Notes: generated from the letters alone by a model not told the origin. 64,000 bases of DNA from Stenogyne calaminthoides (GCA_037126765.1 JBBCBC010000009.1:21536870-21600869), one strand, 5' to 3'. Positions 21,714 through 33,449 are shown, counted from the first letter of the stretch. Program-made: numbers and translations.

Positions 21714-22032
21714 TCGTGTGAAGCCTTTTTCGCTTCTGAGGTGCCAATGTCTTTTTCTTGAGTTTTTCTCCTTTCTCCCTTTTTATTTTCATCAGGGCTT
21801 TCCCCCTGGCTTGCTTGGTTTCTTCTTCTCTTTCCTAAGTAGATTTCTGAGTGGTTTGTCTAGTTTCTCTGATTTGTTCAACCACTGTACTATCCTCCCC
21901 AGCTTCTTCTACTGCAGTCTCCTCATGAGACTCAGTAACTTTCTCTTTCTTTTCCCTCAATGTCTTCTTAGTTGGCTTGAACATGATTTTTGATCTTGGA
22001 AAAGCTGTTGAATCAGCAAATATGTCCTCCTT

Positions 22033-22743
22033 TTATCTGCATGTTTCCAAGATAAAAGCAATCTTGGTTGCATGTAGGATTTTTCCTTTAATCACTACAC
22101 TACCATTCACCTTTTGAATATGTTTGGCTTGATCGCTGATCACTTTTGTCAGGTAGTTCAACCAATTAAATGCCCGTGAAGGTGAATCTTCAATTGTCGC
22201 CATTAGCCTCAACTTAGGCTTGTTTATCTGCTCAAAACTACCAGACCCACTCAAAATGCATTTGCTTACAATATCTAAGAGGACTTGATATTTAGCTTTT
22301 AAATGCTTTTTGTTTAAGGTAGCTTCAAACTTTATAGGATGCTCAGCAATTTGATCCAGATATTCTTGTTCCCTACTCACCATATACATAGTAGGGTCCT
22401 CCCCTCTATCATTTAACTCATATATGGCATTCAGATTTTTATGAATAATGTACAATTCCCTAACAAAATCCACATATTTCTCCAACCTCTCTAGATGCGA
22501 TACCGTGATCTTAGATTCTATGCAATTTTCATCATCTTACTGCATATTGGCAACAAATTCTATTACCTCTTTGGCATATTCGCCGTCTGGTTGATTTGCG
22601 ACCAAGCAGGTAAGCTTTGCCATTCGGAGCATGTGTAACCCCTCCTCCTCATGAGCAACATTTGATGTGCTTTCAATAGAAACAACATTCTCGTACCAAG
22701 TTTTGTTGGTAACGACGATATTGTGGTAGACGGTGAGCGTCAT
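22033..22743 (-). pseudogene. A1 ORF3, N-terminal conserved domain
   Basis: The first piece (22743-22537, MTLTVYHNIVV...) is stopped by a TAA; the second (22485-22033) continues with YVDFVRELYIIHKNLNAIYE, KAKYQVLLDIVSKCILSGSG and KLRLMATIEDSPSRAFNWLN. This resembles the domain in plant proteins annotated as putative plant transposon proteins, which I associate with ORFs after pol in SIRE-like elements (from memory). Element B carries the same domain at 41543-41208 (KYRLLFDILSKTI, AIIDEGKNINW). ATG 22741-22743 is chosen as start because a gene-like leader with TATA lies just upstream. Function unknown. Confidence 0.7.
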
Positions 22744-22860
22744 TTTGGTGAATTTTGTGAAGGATTTTTGGAAAGTGAAGAATTTTGTGTAAACGGAGAT
22801 TTTTGTGAAGATGAAGAATTTTTTAAATGGTTTGAATGAATTCTTTGTAATGGGTATATA
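22744..22860 (-). promoter_or_regulatory. Internal promoter and leader for A1 ORF3
   Basis: On the minus strand a TATATA (22855-22860) lies about 112 bp before the ORF3 ATG. The interval is A/C/T-rich with repeated CTTCAC and CAAAATTC words and few G, and ends ACCAAAATGACG, a good plant start context. This is what a host gene leader looks like, so ORF3 may be made from its own transcript rather than from the LTR transcript. Sequence evidence only. Confidence 0.55.
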
Positions 22861-23327
22861 ACTTGATTTTCGGAAAAATTGGGTGGATCAAGGAATTCAA
22901 CGGTCAAGATCAAAATAGGCTAAAAATGGGTATTTGAAAGGACGATTTTGCAAGTACTGGCCACCAATTTATCCTTATTGGTGACTAGTGAACAGTGATT
23001 CTGCAGACTGTTGACTTTTCCTCGAGAATTTCAAACGTCCCGCCCATTTATTTCTTCGGGTGTTTTATCATTTATGTCTAATGATTTCTGAGTTTCGGTT
23101 AGACAATAAATGAGGTGCATGAGTAAATAACTTCTTCGGACTAAGTTTAAACATCAGTCTTACTGAGTTTTGACCTTGATAAAATGTCAGTATACAACTG
23201 AGTACTGAACTTCAGGATTACATAAGTTTCCCTAGACTCAGTGATATCCTTATTTTATCCTGAGTTTTTCAGTGACACCTGAAAAACTTCATGCATCTGA
23301 AAAAATATTCAATTTTCTAGATTCCCC
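22861..23327. other. Spacer between pol and ORF3 in A1
   Basis: About 470 bp with no coding signature. It holds the region upstream of the ORF3 TATA box (22861-23050), then AT-rich DNA with CAGTGA/TTCAGTG words. pol ends at 23328. Confidence 0.6.
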
Positions 23328-24875
23328 TTATTCACCTGGATCCAACATACCTAATTCAACTGATAGTTCCTGAAATCTTGATTCAGCCAAAGGTTTAGTC
23401 AAGATGTCAGCTCTCTGTTTATCAGTATGAATTTTCTCCATTCTGATATCCTTTTTCTCAACATGATCTCTGACGAAGTGATGTCTGATATCAACATGCT
23501 TACATCTGGTGTGCAATACCGGATTTTGTGTAATAGCAATTGCACTATTATTGTCACAAAATATAGGTACTTCATTGGCTATAATCTTATAATCCCTCAA
23601 TTGTTGTCTGAGCTAAAGAATCTGTGCACAACAGCTTCCTGCAGCCATGTATTCAGCTTCAGTAGTACTGGTTGCTACTGAGGTATGTTTCTTTGAAAAC
23701 CATGATATCAGTTTACTTCCAAGAAATTGACAAATCCCTTTAATTGATTTCCTGTCAATTCTACATCCCCCATAATCAGCATCTGAATAACCAGTTAATT
23801 CAAGGTTATCATCAGCTGGATACCACAATCCTCCATTCACAGTTCCCTTATGATATTTCAGAATCTTTTTAGCAGCCTCCATGTGACTAGCCTTAGGATT
23901 AACTTGGTACCTTGCACATATCCCAACAGCAAAGGTAATATCAGGCCTACTTACTGTGAGATATAGCAATGATCCAATGATCCCTCATTAATCAGTGTGA
24001 TTTACTGATTTGCCTTCAGGATCAGGATCCATCTTGTAGTTAGTATTCATGGGAATTCTAACTGCATTGCAATTCTGTACACCATACTTAGCAATCAGAT
24101 CTCTGGTGTATTTTGCTTGATTGATGAATATTCCTTCCTTTGTCTGTTTCAACTGAAGTCCAAGAAAGAAATTCATCTCTCCCATCATAGACATCTCAAA
24201 CTTTCCTTTCATCAGAGCTGAGAACTTCTCACACATCTGATGGTTTGGAGATCCAAATATGATGTCATCCACATAAATCTGAACTAGTAAGATATCCTTC
24301 TCATCCTCTATCCTGAACAAGGTTCTATCAACAGTTCCTTTGATAAACCCATGGTCAGTAAGAAACTGAGAAAGAGTATCATACCATGCTCTGGGTGCTT
24401 GCTTCAGACCATACAAGGCTTTCCTGAGCCTGTAAACTTGGTCATTCTGACAAAATCCTGGAGGTTGTTCCACATAAACCTCTTCCTTAAGCACACCATT
24501 CAGAAATGCACTTTTCACATCCATTTGATAGACTGTGAATTTCATGTGAGCAGCATATGCAAGAAACAATCTGATGGCTTCTAATCTTGCAACAGGTGCA
24601 AAGGTTTCATCATAATCCAAGCCTTCTTCTTGGGAATAACCTTGTGCAACTAGCCTTGCCTTGTTTCTCACAATGTTGTTGTTCTCATCTCTCTTGTTTT
24701 TGAACACCCATTTAGTTCCAATCACATTGTGCCTCTTAGGTCTGTCCACCAGCTCCCAAACTTCATTTCCTGTGAACTGATTCAGCTCCTCTTGCATAGA
24801 AATAATCCAGAATGAATCCTGAAGTGCTTCTTCAATCTCAGTAGGTTCTTTTTCAGATAGGAAGCAACAGAACAA
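23328..24875 (-). pseudogene. A1 pol: reverse transcriptase and RNase H
   Basis: The RT part (24875-23988, 295 codons open) has GTKWVFKNKRDENN, YQMDVKSAFLNGVL (first Asp), YGLKQAPRAWYD, IYVDDIIFGSPN (YVDD) and FFLGLQLKQ. It ends at a stop in the GKSVNHTD block near 23988, and a frameshift leads to the RNase H start (23969-23613: SRPDITFAVGICARYQVNP, GYSDADYGGCRIDRKS, TTEAEYMAAGS). A second break (stop near 23613) leads to 23600-23328 (VPIFCDNNSAIAITQNPV, ADILTKPLAE), which ends pol. All catalytic blocks survive; three frames are needed. Copies reverse-transcribed RNA in virus-like particles when intact. Confidence 0.95.
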
Positions 24876-24896
24876 AGCACTTTCTCCATGGAACCT

Positions 24897-25343
24897 TCAT
24901 ATTTTAACTCGTTCTGATAGATCACCCACAATCTGACTTGTAGGATGACTATCCAACAATTTTCTCTTGGATGTTCCCCCTTCAGTAGTATCCTCAACAT
25001 CAGAAATGTTAGGTTCAGGTAATTCATCAAATTCAGGGAACAACAGAAAAGGAGAGAGTGAATCATCTTCCTCAGGGGATATTCCATTCAGAACATTGTC
25101 ATTGACATTTGTTCCCCCTTGGTTGATAGATTCAGAATTTGCCTCAGCTGTGACTACATCTTCATTGGCATTACATACCTGAGTCTGAACTGGTGTATGT
25201 TCAGATGGGTCAGCTTCAGTGTGTTGGCTTTCTTTCAGTGGAGAATTTCCTTCTTGAGTCTCACCATCCTGAATATTTCCATCCTGAGCTTCTTTGTCTG
25301 AGTCTAATTCACTCCATTCATAGAAAGTGATTGACTTCTTCAT
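24897..25343 (-). pseudogene. A1 pol: acidic INT-RT linker
   Basis: 148 open codons, Asp/Glu/Ser/Thr-rich (SELDSDKEAQDGN, SPEEDDSLSPFLLFPEFDELPEPN), ending DSHPTSQIVGDLSERVKI, which leads into RT. Low-complexity linkers of this type sit between integrase and RT in SIRE-like polyproteins. A frameshift separates it from the RT frame (24875). Confidence 0.8.
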
Positions 25344-25424
25344 TCCAGGTTTAGAGGATGTTTTATTATTCTTCTTCAGGCTTAGTCTGGTGATTCTCTT
25401 GGTCAGTTCTCCTGAGTCATGTTC

Positions 25425-26114
25425 CTATTTCTTCTGAACACAAGTAGATTCATCAAAAACAACATTAGGTGTTTCTTCCACAATAAGAGTCCTACAGTTG
25501 TAAATTCTGAAGGCTTTACTTACTTCAGAATATCCTAAGAATATCCCTTTATCAGCTTTGCTATCAAAAGTTTTCAACTGATCTTTACCATTATTGTGTA
25601 TGAAACACTTGCAACCAAACACATGAAAGAAAGAAACAAGAGGCTTCCTTTCATTCCACAGCTCATAAGGTGTTTTTCCTTGATTCTTTGTCAGCATGGA
25701 TCTGTTCTGAGAGTAGCATGCAGTGTTGATATCTTCAGCCTAAAATCTCTTAAGAATATCAGTTTCAGCAATCATTGTTCTTGCAGCTTCTTTCAGAGTC
25801 CTATTTCTTCTTTCAGCAACACCATTTTGTTGTGGGGTCCTTCCAGCTGATGTTTCATGAGCTATTCCATTTGCTGCACAATAATCAGATATAATATGGT
25901 TGATAAATTCAGTGCCTTTATCTGATCTGATTTTGACCACACTCAGATTCTTTTCAGTACTGAGTCTTTTCAGTAGTTCTGGCAGTTTTGTCTGAGTCTC
26001 TTTCTTACTGAGTAAGAATATGACCCATGTGTATCTAGAGTAGTCATCAACTACTACAAGTGTGTATTTCCTGCCATTAGTGCTTACAGGTGTTACTGGA
26101 CCAAATAGATCCAT
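25425..26114 (-). pseudogene. A1 pol: integrase core and C-terminal block
   Basis: 26114-25740 has MDLFGPVTPVSTNGRKYT, VVVDDYSRYTW (Asp), IRSDKGTEFINH (Asp) and NGVAERRNRTLKEAARTM (Glu): the D-D-E triad is intact. A stop near 25740 in the ILKRF block is followed by 25697-25425, the C-terminal GKTPYELWNERKP, FHVFGCKCFIHNNGK and GIFLGYSEVSKAFR blocks. The stop falls where related copies encode AEAIN, so one or two wrong bases would explain it. Confidence 0.93.
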
Positions 26115-26149
26115 ATGTAACAGTTGAAGTATCCTCTAAGTAGACACTT

Positions 26150-26684
26150 CTACTTTGCTTTTAAATGATGCTCTGATTTGAAGTTTAAGTGATTCAGCCT
26201 TTTGTGCCACAACCAACTGGTATCAGTGGAACTTTTTGCAACTAAACATGCATCTTTAGGAGATAGTCTCCAATCAACAAGATACACATTTCCTTTTCTA
26301 GTACCAGTCAGTATTATTTGTTGTGAAGCATTGTCTTTCACATAACATAAGTTCTTTTGAGAACTCAACACTGAATCCTTTGTCACATAATTGACTGATA
26401 GAAAGCAGGTGATGCTTCAAACCAGACACATAAGAAACACCATGGATATGAACAGATTCAACTTCAAGAGTCCCATATCCTTCAGTCTGTCCTTTGGAAT
26501 TGTCTCCAAAAGTAATCTGAGGACGTTTTTGCTCAACATAGTCAGTGAGTAATTGCTTATATCCTGTCATATATCTTGAACATCCACTGTCCAGATACCA
26601 TGCAGCAGGAGCCAATTCATTTCCACTCATCAGGGCTATGTTGTCTTCATTAAGCTCAGTGCCATTTTCTTTTACCTCCTCCAT
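26150..26684 (-). pseudogene. A1 pol: aspartic protease and integrase zinc-binding region
   Basis: 26684-26298 carries AAWYLDSGCSRYMTG (protease active site DSG) and the ITFGDNSKG and HHLLSISQLCDKG blocks. The overlapping piece 26386-26150 carries SWLWHKRLNHLNFK, the start of the integrase HHCC finger; the CC half is missing, apparently deleted. The change of frame near 26350 is a small indel. Protease would process the polyprotein. Confidence 0.92.
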
Positions 26685-26856
26685 AGCAACAAGGCAGACA
26701 TCATCACTTTCACTATCTGAGAATATTTTATCTCAAGAACTAGAGCCTTCTTGATTGTTCTTCATCTTCTAGCTATCATAGCCTTCTTTTTCTGGAGATC
26801 TTTCCGTCTCTCTTGGCTTGTCTCTCCTTTCTTTCTTTGGCACTCATTTCGGAAAA

Positions 26857-27874
26857 TCATATTGGAAGTGACCTTTCTTCTAAAGAATTGTAGCATCTGT
26901 TGGTATCATCATCCTGATCACTTTCCTCATTGGTCTTGGAGTCCTTCTTTCTAGATGAGGAACCTTTAGCTTTGTGGTCCTTCCTTTTCTCGATTGGATC
27001 CGTCCTCGGCCTCGAGTTATTCTGTTCTTGTACACAGGGTGGTTCTGTAATATTTCTTATATTTTCCATATCTTCTATTGAGTCTTTTCAAACCTCCTTG
27101 CCATCAATTTTAGCTTATCCTCTTGCTCATCCTGATTTTTGGCAAGTGAGTTCTCAGACTCTTTAGCTTTCTGAGATTTCTCTTTTGGCTCAAGAATCAT
27201 CTTTGCAATGATTTCTTAGTTTTCTTGTCAATCACAAACTCATAAGCTTTTCGATTAGGAGAAAACTTGTTGGTATGGCATGGAATCAATATTTTTGGTG
27301 TTTTCAATCACCACAACATGTATATCCCATTTCTTAGATAATCCTCTAAGAATTTTTGAAGGCCACTTCTCTCTGTGGGTATCTTTTCCCAAGAGCATTC
27401 AGATCATTCATAATGCTAGTGAATCTGACTTCCAGTTTGTCAATGGATTCACCATCTTCCATTTCAAAGCTATCAATCTTTCCAATAGCAACATAAATTT
27501 TATTCTCTTTAATATGATATGTGCCTTGACACATAATAGCAAGTGTGTCCCATATTTCCTTGGCAGTTTCACAATGAGAGATCATCCCCATAACACCATC
27601 ATCAATAGTTATATATAGTGTATCTTTAGCAATGTAGTCCAAATTGACTAACTTCCTCTCATCAGGAGTAAGTTGGTCATCAGGTTTTGGAAATTCATCT
27701 CTGAGATCATTCCTCTCGAAGATCGGTGATTCCGGGATTTACAACAAGATATTTGAATGGTCCTTGAAACCCTCTCCACATTCTTTCGGGCTTGGAATAC
27801 GAGATGAGCACGATTCTCGGTCTCCATAGATCATAGCTCTCAACAGAGAACATAGGAAGTTTCTTAGAAGGCAT
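26857..27874 (-). pseudogene. A1 gag
   Basis: Start ATG at 27874 (MPSKKLPMFSVESYDLWRPR), the usual SIRE-type gag opening, 111 bp from the PBS. 27642-27346 holds the capsid core (DTLYITIDDGVMGMISHCET, AKEIWDTLAIMCQGT, IDKLEVRFTSIMNDLNALGK); 27069-26857 holds the basic Ser/Lys tract and a broken zinc knuckle (CYNS where CYNC is expected). At least four frameshifts or stops lie between. Gag forms the virus-like particle. Compared with A3 and the 48933-50745 piece, A1 lacks about 1.2 kb between gag and protease. Confidence 0.9.
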
Positions 27875-27984
27875 GATGATCTGAGCCTTGTAAGATATCA
27901 GCAAAAGATCTATTCAGTAGACCACCAAAGTCTTTCAGCAAATAGACTATGGCTACCAAAGCAAGTGGTCAAAATGAACCACTA

Positions 27985-27995
27985 CTCTGATACCA
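27985..27995 (-). other. A1 primer-binding site (tRNA-iMet)
   Basis: Minus strand TGGTATCAGAG, 11 bases matching the initiator tRNA-Met 3' end, two bases from the 5' LTR edge at 27998. Start point of minus-strand cDNA. Confidence 0.94.
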
Positions 27996-27997
27996 CT

Positions 27998-29752
27998 TGT
28001 TGGTCCCCGTGCAAATGAGTCTTACACATGTATGGGGGGAATACACGTGTTCTGTGAATTTTAAAACTTTTCTTCACTGAGATCAGATGGGTCAGGATGT
28101 CCTGAGAATTTTGCCCTGAGAAGCACAAATCGCCCTGAGTCAAAGTCTACTGAGACAGTGATCCTGAGCAGCTTTCAGAAGCTTCAGATTAGCCCAACTG
28201 ATTTTGAGTTTTATCAGAGATCCTGAGAAACTTGGATCAGATAATTATCTTACTGAATACTCATTAGAGTTAGTTCAGTTTGGTAACTATCTGTTCTAGC
28301 TAATCAAGAGTGCGGAATGGTTGGCTCTAAGTTTATACTCGTTTTAACTTTGCTAAAAATCTTCTTCCTTTAATAAAACAGTGGTTAAGGCTGTGATCAA
28401 TTTGATGCAAGTTCAGTGGATTGGTTCCAACTGAATCTCATTAAAATATGCTTTCAGTGAAAATCATGCAACAGATATAATGCAGTACACAAAGCAAACA
28501 ACACAACAATTATAGTGGTTCAGAGACTCAAGCTCCTACGTCCACTCTCTCTGATCTTCAGAGAAATTCCTTAACACACTTCCTAAAGTTTCAGGCTAAC
28601 TCACTGTAGCTTACTCACTTTTCTACCTTCAGTTTTCTGGCTGACTCACTGCAGCTTACTAACTCAATCACACAGACAAGTTTTCAGACTACCACAAGTA
28701 GCTTACTAACTTCTTCTCTAGAGTTTTCTAGCTGGCTAAACTGCAGCTTACTTAATCTTTACAACTCTATCTCACCAACAAATCACACACACTCAAACTA
28801 CCTTATCAAAGGGTTTGGGTTTGGGTTGGTTTCCAACTAGGGTGAGATATCCTTTACAATAAGAACAAATGCAAAGGCTAGGATATCTCCACTAAGCTTT
28901 GAATATTTCTATCAAATCTAGGCTTAGTGTAGAGAGCTCTCTCCAATGTGAAACACTTGGGAAATTCCAGGGTTTTCGAGTGCTTCAATTTGCAAGAATA
29001 CGAATGAGCTCTTGAGTTGCTGTAATTTCCCGTAACCTCTCAATGTTGGAGATCACTGGTATTTATAGGCAACTTTACCAAGGTCACACTTGAAACACTA
29101 CCCGTTTGAAGAGAGAGCATCAAGGGTTACTCTTGTGGTTATTGATGAACGGTTATTTTAGGGTTTGAATACTCCCTTGCATGGTTTGGGTAACAAGTAA
29201 CCAATGCAGCCAATCACCACGTTTTTGCAGTCTGGAACATAGTACTACTAACAAATTCAGTGTCCTGTTGCTTTCAGTGTCAGTGTAGTACAGTGTTGTC
29301 TTCCTCTGATTGGTTCTTGTCTTCAGTAAATGTAGATAAAAAAAATGGCTCTTTTAGGTCAATCTCTTTGAATGAGACAACCTTAAACAACACTTAGTTT
29401 TAGTTCCTTTTGTCTGCACTTGAATGTTTTGGACAATATCTATTCTTTCAGTTTTGCATGTACTCAGATAGATATTTTTTTTTGATTACCTCAAGACATT
29501 CGAGTTATCCTAAGTCTTGATGAACTATTGAGTTCTTCATGCTCGAGACCGATCTTGATATCTTGACCATTCAGTTTACGAGTCTTGATATCAAAACTTG
29601 ATTAATATCTGCTAACTATACATTATGCAGATATCTTCCTTAACAATTCTATACTGAAACCTAACTCAGACTATCAAGATTATCCTGAACATGTCATACT
29701 CAGGGGTTTTGGAATCTAATCAAAACTTCTTTATTAAATTCACCTCCCAACA
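27998..29752 (-). repeat. A1 5' LTR, 1755 bp
   Basis: TGTTGGTCCCCG to CTCCCAACA, with TSD GTTGG after it. On the minus strand TATAAATA at 29060-29067 drives transcription toward 27998. The TCCAACGG motif of sister LTRs is altered here (plus strand CCGTTTGA near 29101), so this LTR has lost one base of the shared motif. Confidence 0.95.
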
Positions 29753-29825
29753 GTTGGCACTATGTTTATACTCGTTTTAACTTGCTAAAAATCTTCTTCC
29801 TTTAATAAATAAGTAGTTAAGGTTG

Positions 29826-31510
29826 TGTTGGGATATTTTAGTTTTGATGAATTATGCCAAAACATTATCAACTTGTGTTTTTGAAGCTAATCTACAGATA
29901 ACAAGTTGAGGGGGAACGAGAGAACAAGTTGAGGGGGAACGAGAGAAATCGATTTAAGATGATCGAGATCGACGAGGTCGCAGACGCAGACTTGATCGAG
30001 ATCAGATGAGTAAGATGAGTTCCGGAGTTAACTAATGAGCTGAGCAAAATCAGAAGAAAAAGAAAAGCTAAGCCAGCTGATCAGAAGATCAGATGACCAG
30101 ATCAGAAGAGGAGGTTGCAGATCAGAAGAGGAGCAGATGAGACTAATCGAGATCAGACGTGATCGAGATCAGATAAGCTAACCTGATATGCTAACCTAAT
30201 ACGCTTAACCTCGACGATTAACTGATGCAGATAAACCGATATAGTCGAATTGATAAGAGCATCGATCTCGATCATGTGAAATGACCGATAAGGCGTAGAA
30301 GAAATCGACATTTTAAAAACCGTAAATCAGATACCAGATCGTGGAGAGAAGTCACCAAGAGAAGTCATCCAAGTCATGTTCATCGAGAATCGTAACGCTA
30401 CCGATGATCACAAATTTCGAAAGGTTAGGGATTTATGGTCGACGTTCGTCGTAAGAATCAATCAGCCACCAATGATAGTATACCGACGACAAGGTCCAAT
30501 AAGAGAAGTCCGGCTGAATCAAGAATCGAGACTCGTAAGAAAAAACTCAAGGCTCAAGTAAACTCAAGGCTCAGATAAATCCCAAGGCTCTATAAACTCA
30601 AGGCTCTCGGATAAACTCAAGGCTCGAGGAAGCACGAAGACTCGAGATAAACATGAAGACTCAGATAGGAATCAAGATCCCGGAGACTCGGAAGAAACTA
30701 AAGATTATACCAAGTTAGAATTTAGGTAGCGTGGACCAATGAGAGGAACACAACAAGCTTTGAAAAAGCTGCAAAAAGCTACAGAATAGTATGGATTTGA
30801 ATGTGACTCCATCCAACGGTAACATTCAAATCCACACTATAAATACAAGTTCTTCCTTCATTATTCAGTGTGGAAGTGTGGAAAAACGTGTGAAACACCC
30901 ATCAAGCCAAATCATCTAGCATTTCCACCATAGAACACTGAGCAAGAAATACACGCATATATTCAAAGAGTGTTCTACCACAGATCTAAGCACAAATGTA
31001 ATATCCTAAGCTTAGAGATTTTTCCCATCCTTAGCATTGAGGCTAAACAAATGTAAGGGAAAATCTCAACCTAGTTGGAAACCAAACAAACCTTACCCAA
31101 ATCAGTTTGGTAGGATAAGTTTGTAGGTGAGTGTGAACTCGGTAAACATCTAGCAATCCCGAAAGGGAGGGTAGGCGATCCCGTGAGGGTGATAAGTCCC
31201 GTTTGAGTGTGAACTCGGTAAACATCTGTTGGGTGTTGGACTAACACGTTAAACTAAGTCCATTCGTTTAAGTCGGTGCCCCTGATGATAGGGAAGAGTG
31301 GATGTAGGAGTTGGACTCCGAACCACTATAAAATCGTGTGTTCTTTACTGCTTTATGTTCTTACTTGCCATATGCATTTGATTATAAGCAAAACACACAT
31401 CATTCTTAAAAGCAAAAAGAAAAATTGGAATCACTCTGCCCTTACCCCTGTTTTATATGCATTACATGGTATTTTCCGCTCACATGGGTTTTCCAAATTG
31501 GGACCAACAA
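29826..31510 (+). repeat. E LTR 1, 1685 bp
   Basis: TGTTGGGATATTTTAG to GGGACCAACA. Order: GAT-rich region, a minisatellite of GGCTCAGATAAA-like units (30550-30680), the promoter palindrome and TATAAATA (30792-30845), then the GTGTGAACTCGGTAAACATC block present twice (near 31131 and 31206). No ORF of note. Confidence 0.92.
30792..30845 (+). promoter_or_regulatory. E LTR core promoter with 13-bp palindrome
   Basis: TGGATTTGAATGT (30792-30804) and its exact complement ACATTCAAATCCA (30822-30834) flank a 17-base loop containing TCCAACGG (30812-30819). TATAAATA follows at 30838-30845, three bases after the arm. Repeated in LTR 2 (near 32613-32666) and LTR 3 (near 34382-34435, one arm mismatch), and on the minus strand in both C LTRs. 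Confidence 0.8.
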
Positions 31511-31647
31511 TTGGTATCAGAGCGGGAGTTCAAAAGATCACTGATTTCAAAGTAATCACCTGAACAGATCTTTTAAAACAAAAACCCGATATCTGTATAA
31601 ATGCATATATTTTAATATTTTGGCGTCATTATCAAAAAGGGGGAAAT
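31511..31647 (+). other. E interior 1: PBS and PPT only, 137 bp
   Basis: TGGTATCAGAGC at 31513-31524 (12 bases of tRNA-iMet complement) two bases after the LTR, and ATCAAAAAGGGGGAAAT ending at 31647 against the next LTR. Between them is about 105 bp of AT-rich sequence without an ORF. No packaging signal can be recognised, but if this is the whole interior, it must lie here or in the LTR transcript. Confidence 0.93.
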
Positions 31648-33311
31648 TGTTGGGATATTTTAGTTTTAATGAATTATGCCAAAACATTATCAACTTGTGT
31701 TTTTGAAGCTAATATACAGATAACAAGTTGAGGGGGAACGAGAGAACAAGTTGAGGGGGAACTCTCGAAATCAGATGAAGATGATCGAGATCAGACGAGT
31801 CTGATCGAGATCAGATGAGTAAGATGAGTTCTGGAGTTAACTGATGAGCTGAGCAAAATCAGAAGAAAAGAAAAGCTAAGCCAACTGATCAGAAGATCAG
31901 ATGACCATATCAGAAGAGGAGGTTGCAGATCAGAAGAGGAGCATATGAGACTAATCGAGATCAGACGTGATCGAGATCAGATAAGCTAACCTGATATGCT
32001 AACCTAATATGCTAACCTGATGTACTAATCGATGGCGAGATAAACCGATATCTCGACTGATCTTATCTTGATCGATCATGTGAAATTTGATCGGATCAAA
32101 GCAGAAGAAATCGGGATTTCAGAAAACTATAAATCTGATACCAGATCAGGAGAGAAGTCACCTGAAGAGAAGTCATCTGAAGTCATGTTCACTAAGAATC
32201 AGAACGCTACTGATGATCGCTAGCTCGAAAAGCTAGTGACCGAGGGTTAGGACGCCCGTCGAAGAATCGAACTCAACAAATGGAAAAGATGCCCCGACGC
32301 ATGGTCCACCAAGAGAAGTCCGTCGAATCAAGAATCTCGAGACTAAGAAACCTCAAGGTCGATAAACCTCAAGGCTCGGGATAAAACCTCAAGGGCCAGA
32401 TAAACCTAAAGGCTCGGGGATAAACCCTCGATAAAAATATGAAGGTTTCAAAAGATAAACCTGAAGACTCAGATAGAACTGAAGATCCTGAGACTCAGAA
32501 GAAACTGAAGATTATAGTCATAGAATTCAGCTGACGTGGACCAATGAGAGGAAGACAACAAGCCCTAAAAAGCCAAAAGTTATTAGAATAGTATGGATTT
32601 GAATGTGACTCCATCCAACGGTAACATTCAAATCCACACTATAAATACAAGCTCTTCCTTCATTATTCAGTGTGGAAGTGTGGAAAAATTTGTGAAACAC
32701 CCATCAAGCCAAATCATCTAGCATTTCCACCATAGAACACTGAGCAAGAAATACACGCATATATTAAAGAGTGTTCTACCCTAGATCTAAGCACAAATGT
32801 AATATCCTAAGCTTAGAGAGATTTTCCCATCCTTAGCATTGAGGCTAAAAAAATATAAGGGAAAATCTCAACCTAGTTGGAAACCAAACAAACCTTACCC
32901 AAATCAGTTTGGTAGGATAAGTTTGTAGGTGAGTGTGAACTCGGTAAACATCTAGCAATCCCAAAAGGGAGGGTAGGCGATCCCGTGAGGGTGATAAGTC
33001 CCGTTTGAGTGTGAACTCGGTAAACATCTATTGGGTGTTGGACTAACACGTTAAACTAAGTCCAGTCGGTTAAGTCGGTGCCCCTGATGATAGGGAAGAG
33101 TGGATGTAGAAGTTGGACTCCGAATCACTATAAAATCGTGTGTTTTTTACTGTTTTATGTTCTTACTTACCATATGCATTTGATTTTAAGCAAAACACAC
33201 ATCTTTCTTAAAAGCAAAAAGAAAAATTGGAATCACTCTGCCCTCACCCCTGTTTTATATGCATTACATGGTATTTTCCGCGCACATGGGTTTTCCAAAT
33301 CGGGACCAACA
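31648..33311 (+). repeat. E LTR 2, 1664 bp
   Basis: Same start and end as LTR 1. Close to LTR 1 in the promoter and 3' half; the GAT-rich and minisatellite parts (31780-32480) show many small differences, mostly where LTR 1 or 2 has CAG/CTG and the other has CG. Confidence 0.92.
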
Positions 33312-33449
33312 ATTGGTATCAGAGCGGGAGTTCAAAAGATCACTGATTTCAATGTAACCACCTGAAATGATCTTTTTAAACAAAAACCCGATATCTGTAT
33401 AAATGCATATATTTTAATATTTTGGCGTCATTATCAGAAAGGGGCAAAT
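33312..33449 (+). other. E interior 2: PBS and PPT only, 138 bp
   Basis: Nearly identical to interior 1, with TGGTATCAGAGC again after the LTR and a purine tract (ATCAGAAAGGGGCAAAT) interrupted by a C. No ORF. Confidence 0.92.

Larger units (their letters stand above)
17037..29752 (-). mobile_element. Element A1: full-length SIRE/Maximus-like copia retrotransposon
   Basis: 12,716 bp between TSD copies GTTGG (17032-17036 and 29753-29757). Order on the minus strand: 5' LTR (27998-29752), PBS, gag, protease, integrase, RT, RNase H, an internal promoter, ORF3, PPT, 3' LTR (17037-18810). Both LTRs start TGTT and end CCAACA. By eye the first 300 bases of the LTRs differ at about one base in fifteen to twenty, so the insertion is not very recent, unless base errors inflate this. 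The RNase H wording (CARYQVNP, GICQFLGSKLISWFSKK, TRCKHVDIRHHFVRDHVEKK) and the extra ORF after pol point to the SIRE clade. All reading frames carry at least one break. Confidence 0.95.

Noticed and set aside
21640..21993. Phe/Leu/Ser-rich 117-codon plus-strand ORF
   Set aside because: Shadow of ORF3 on the other strand for the same reason.
31276..31563. Repeated 95-codon ORFs in array E (also 33078-33365)
   Set aside because: They cross the LTR end and the primer-binding site, so they cannot be a conserved product; identical because the DNA is repeated.
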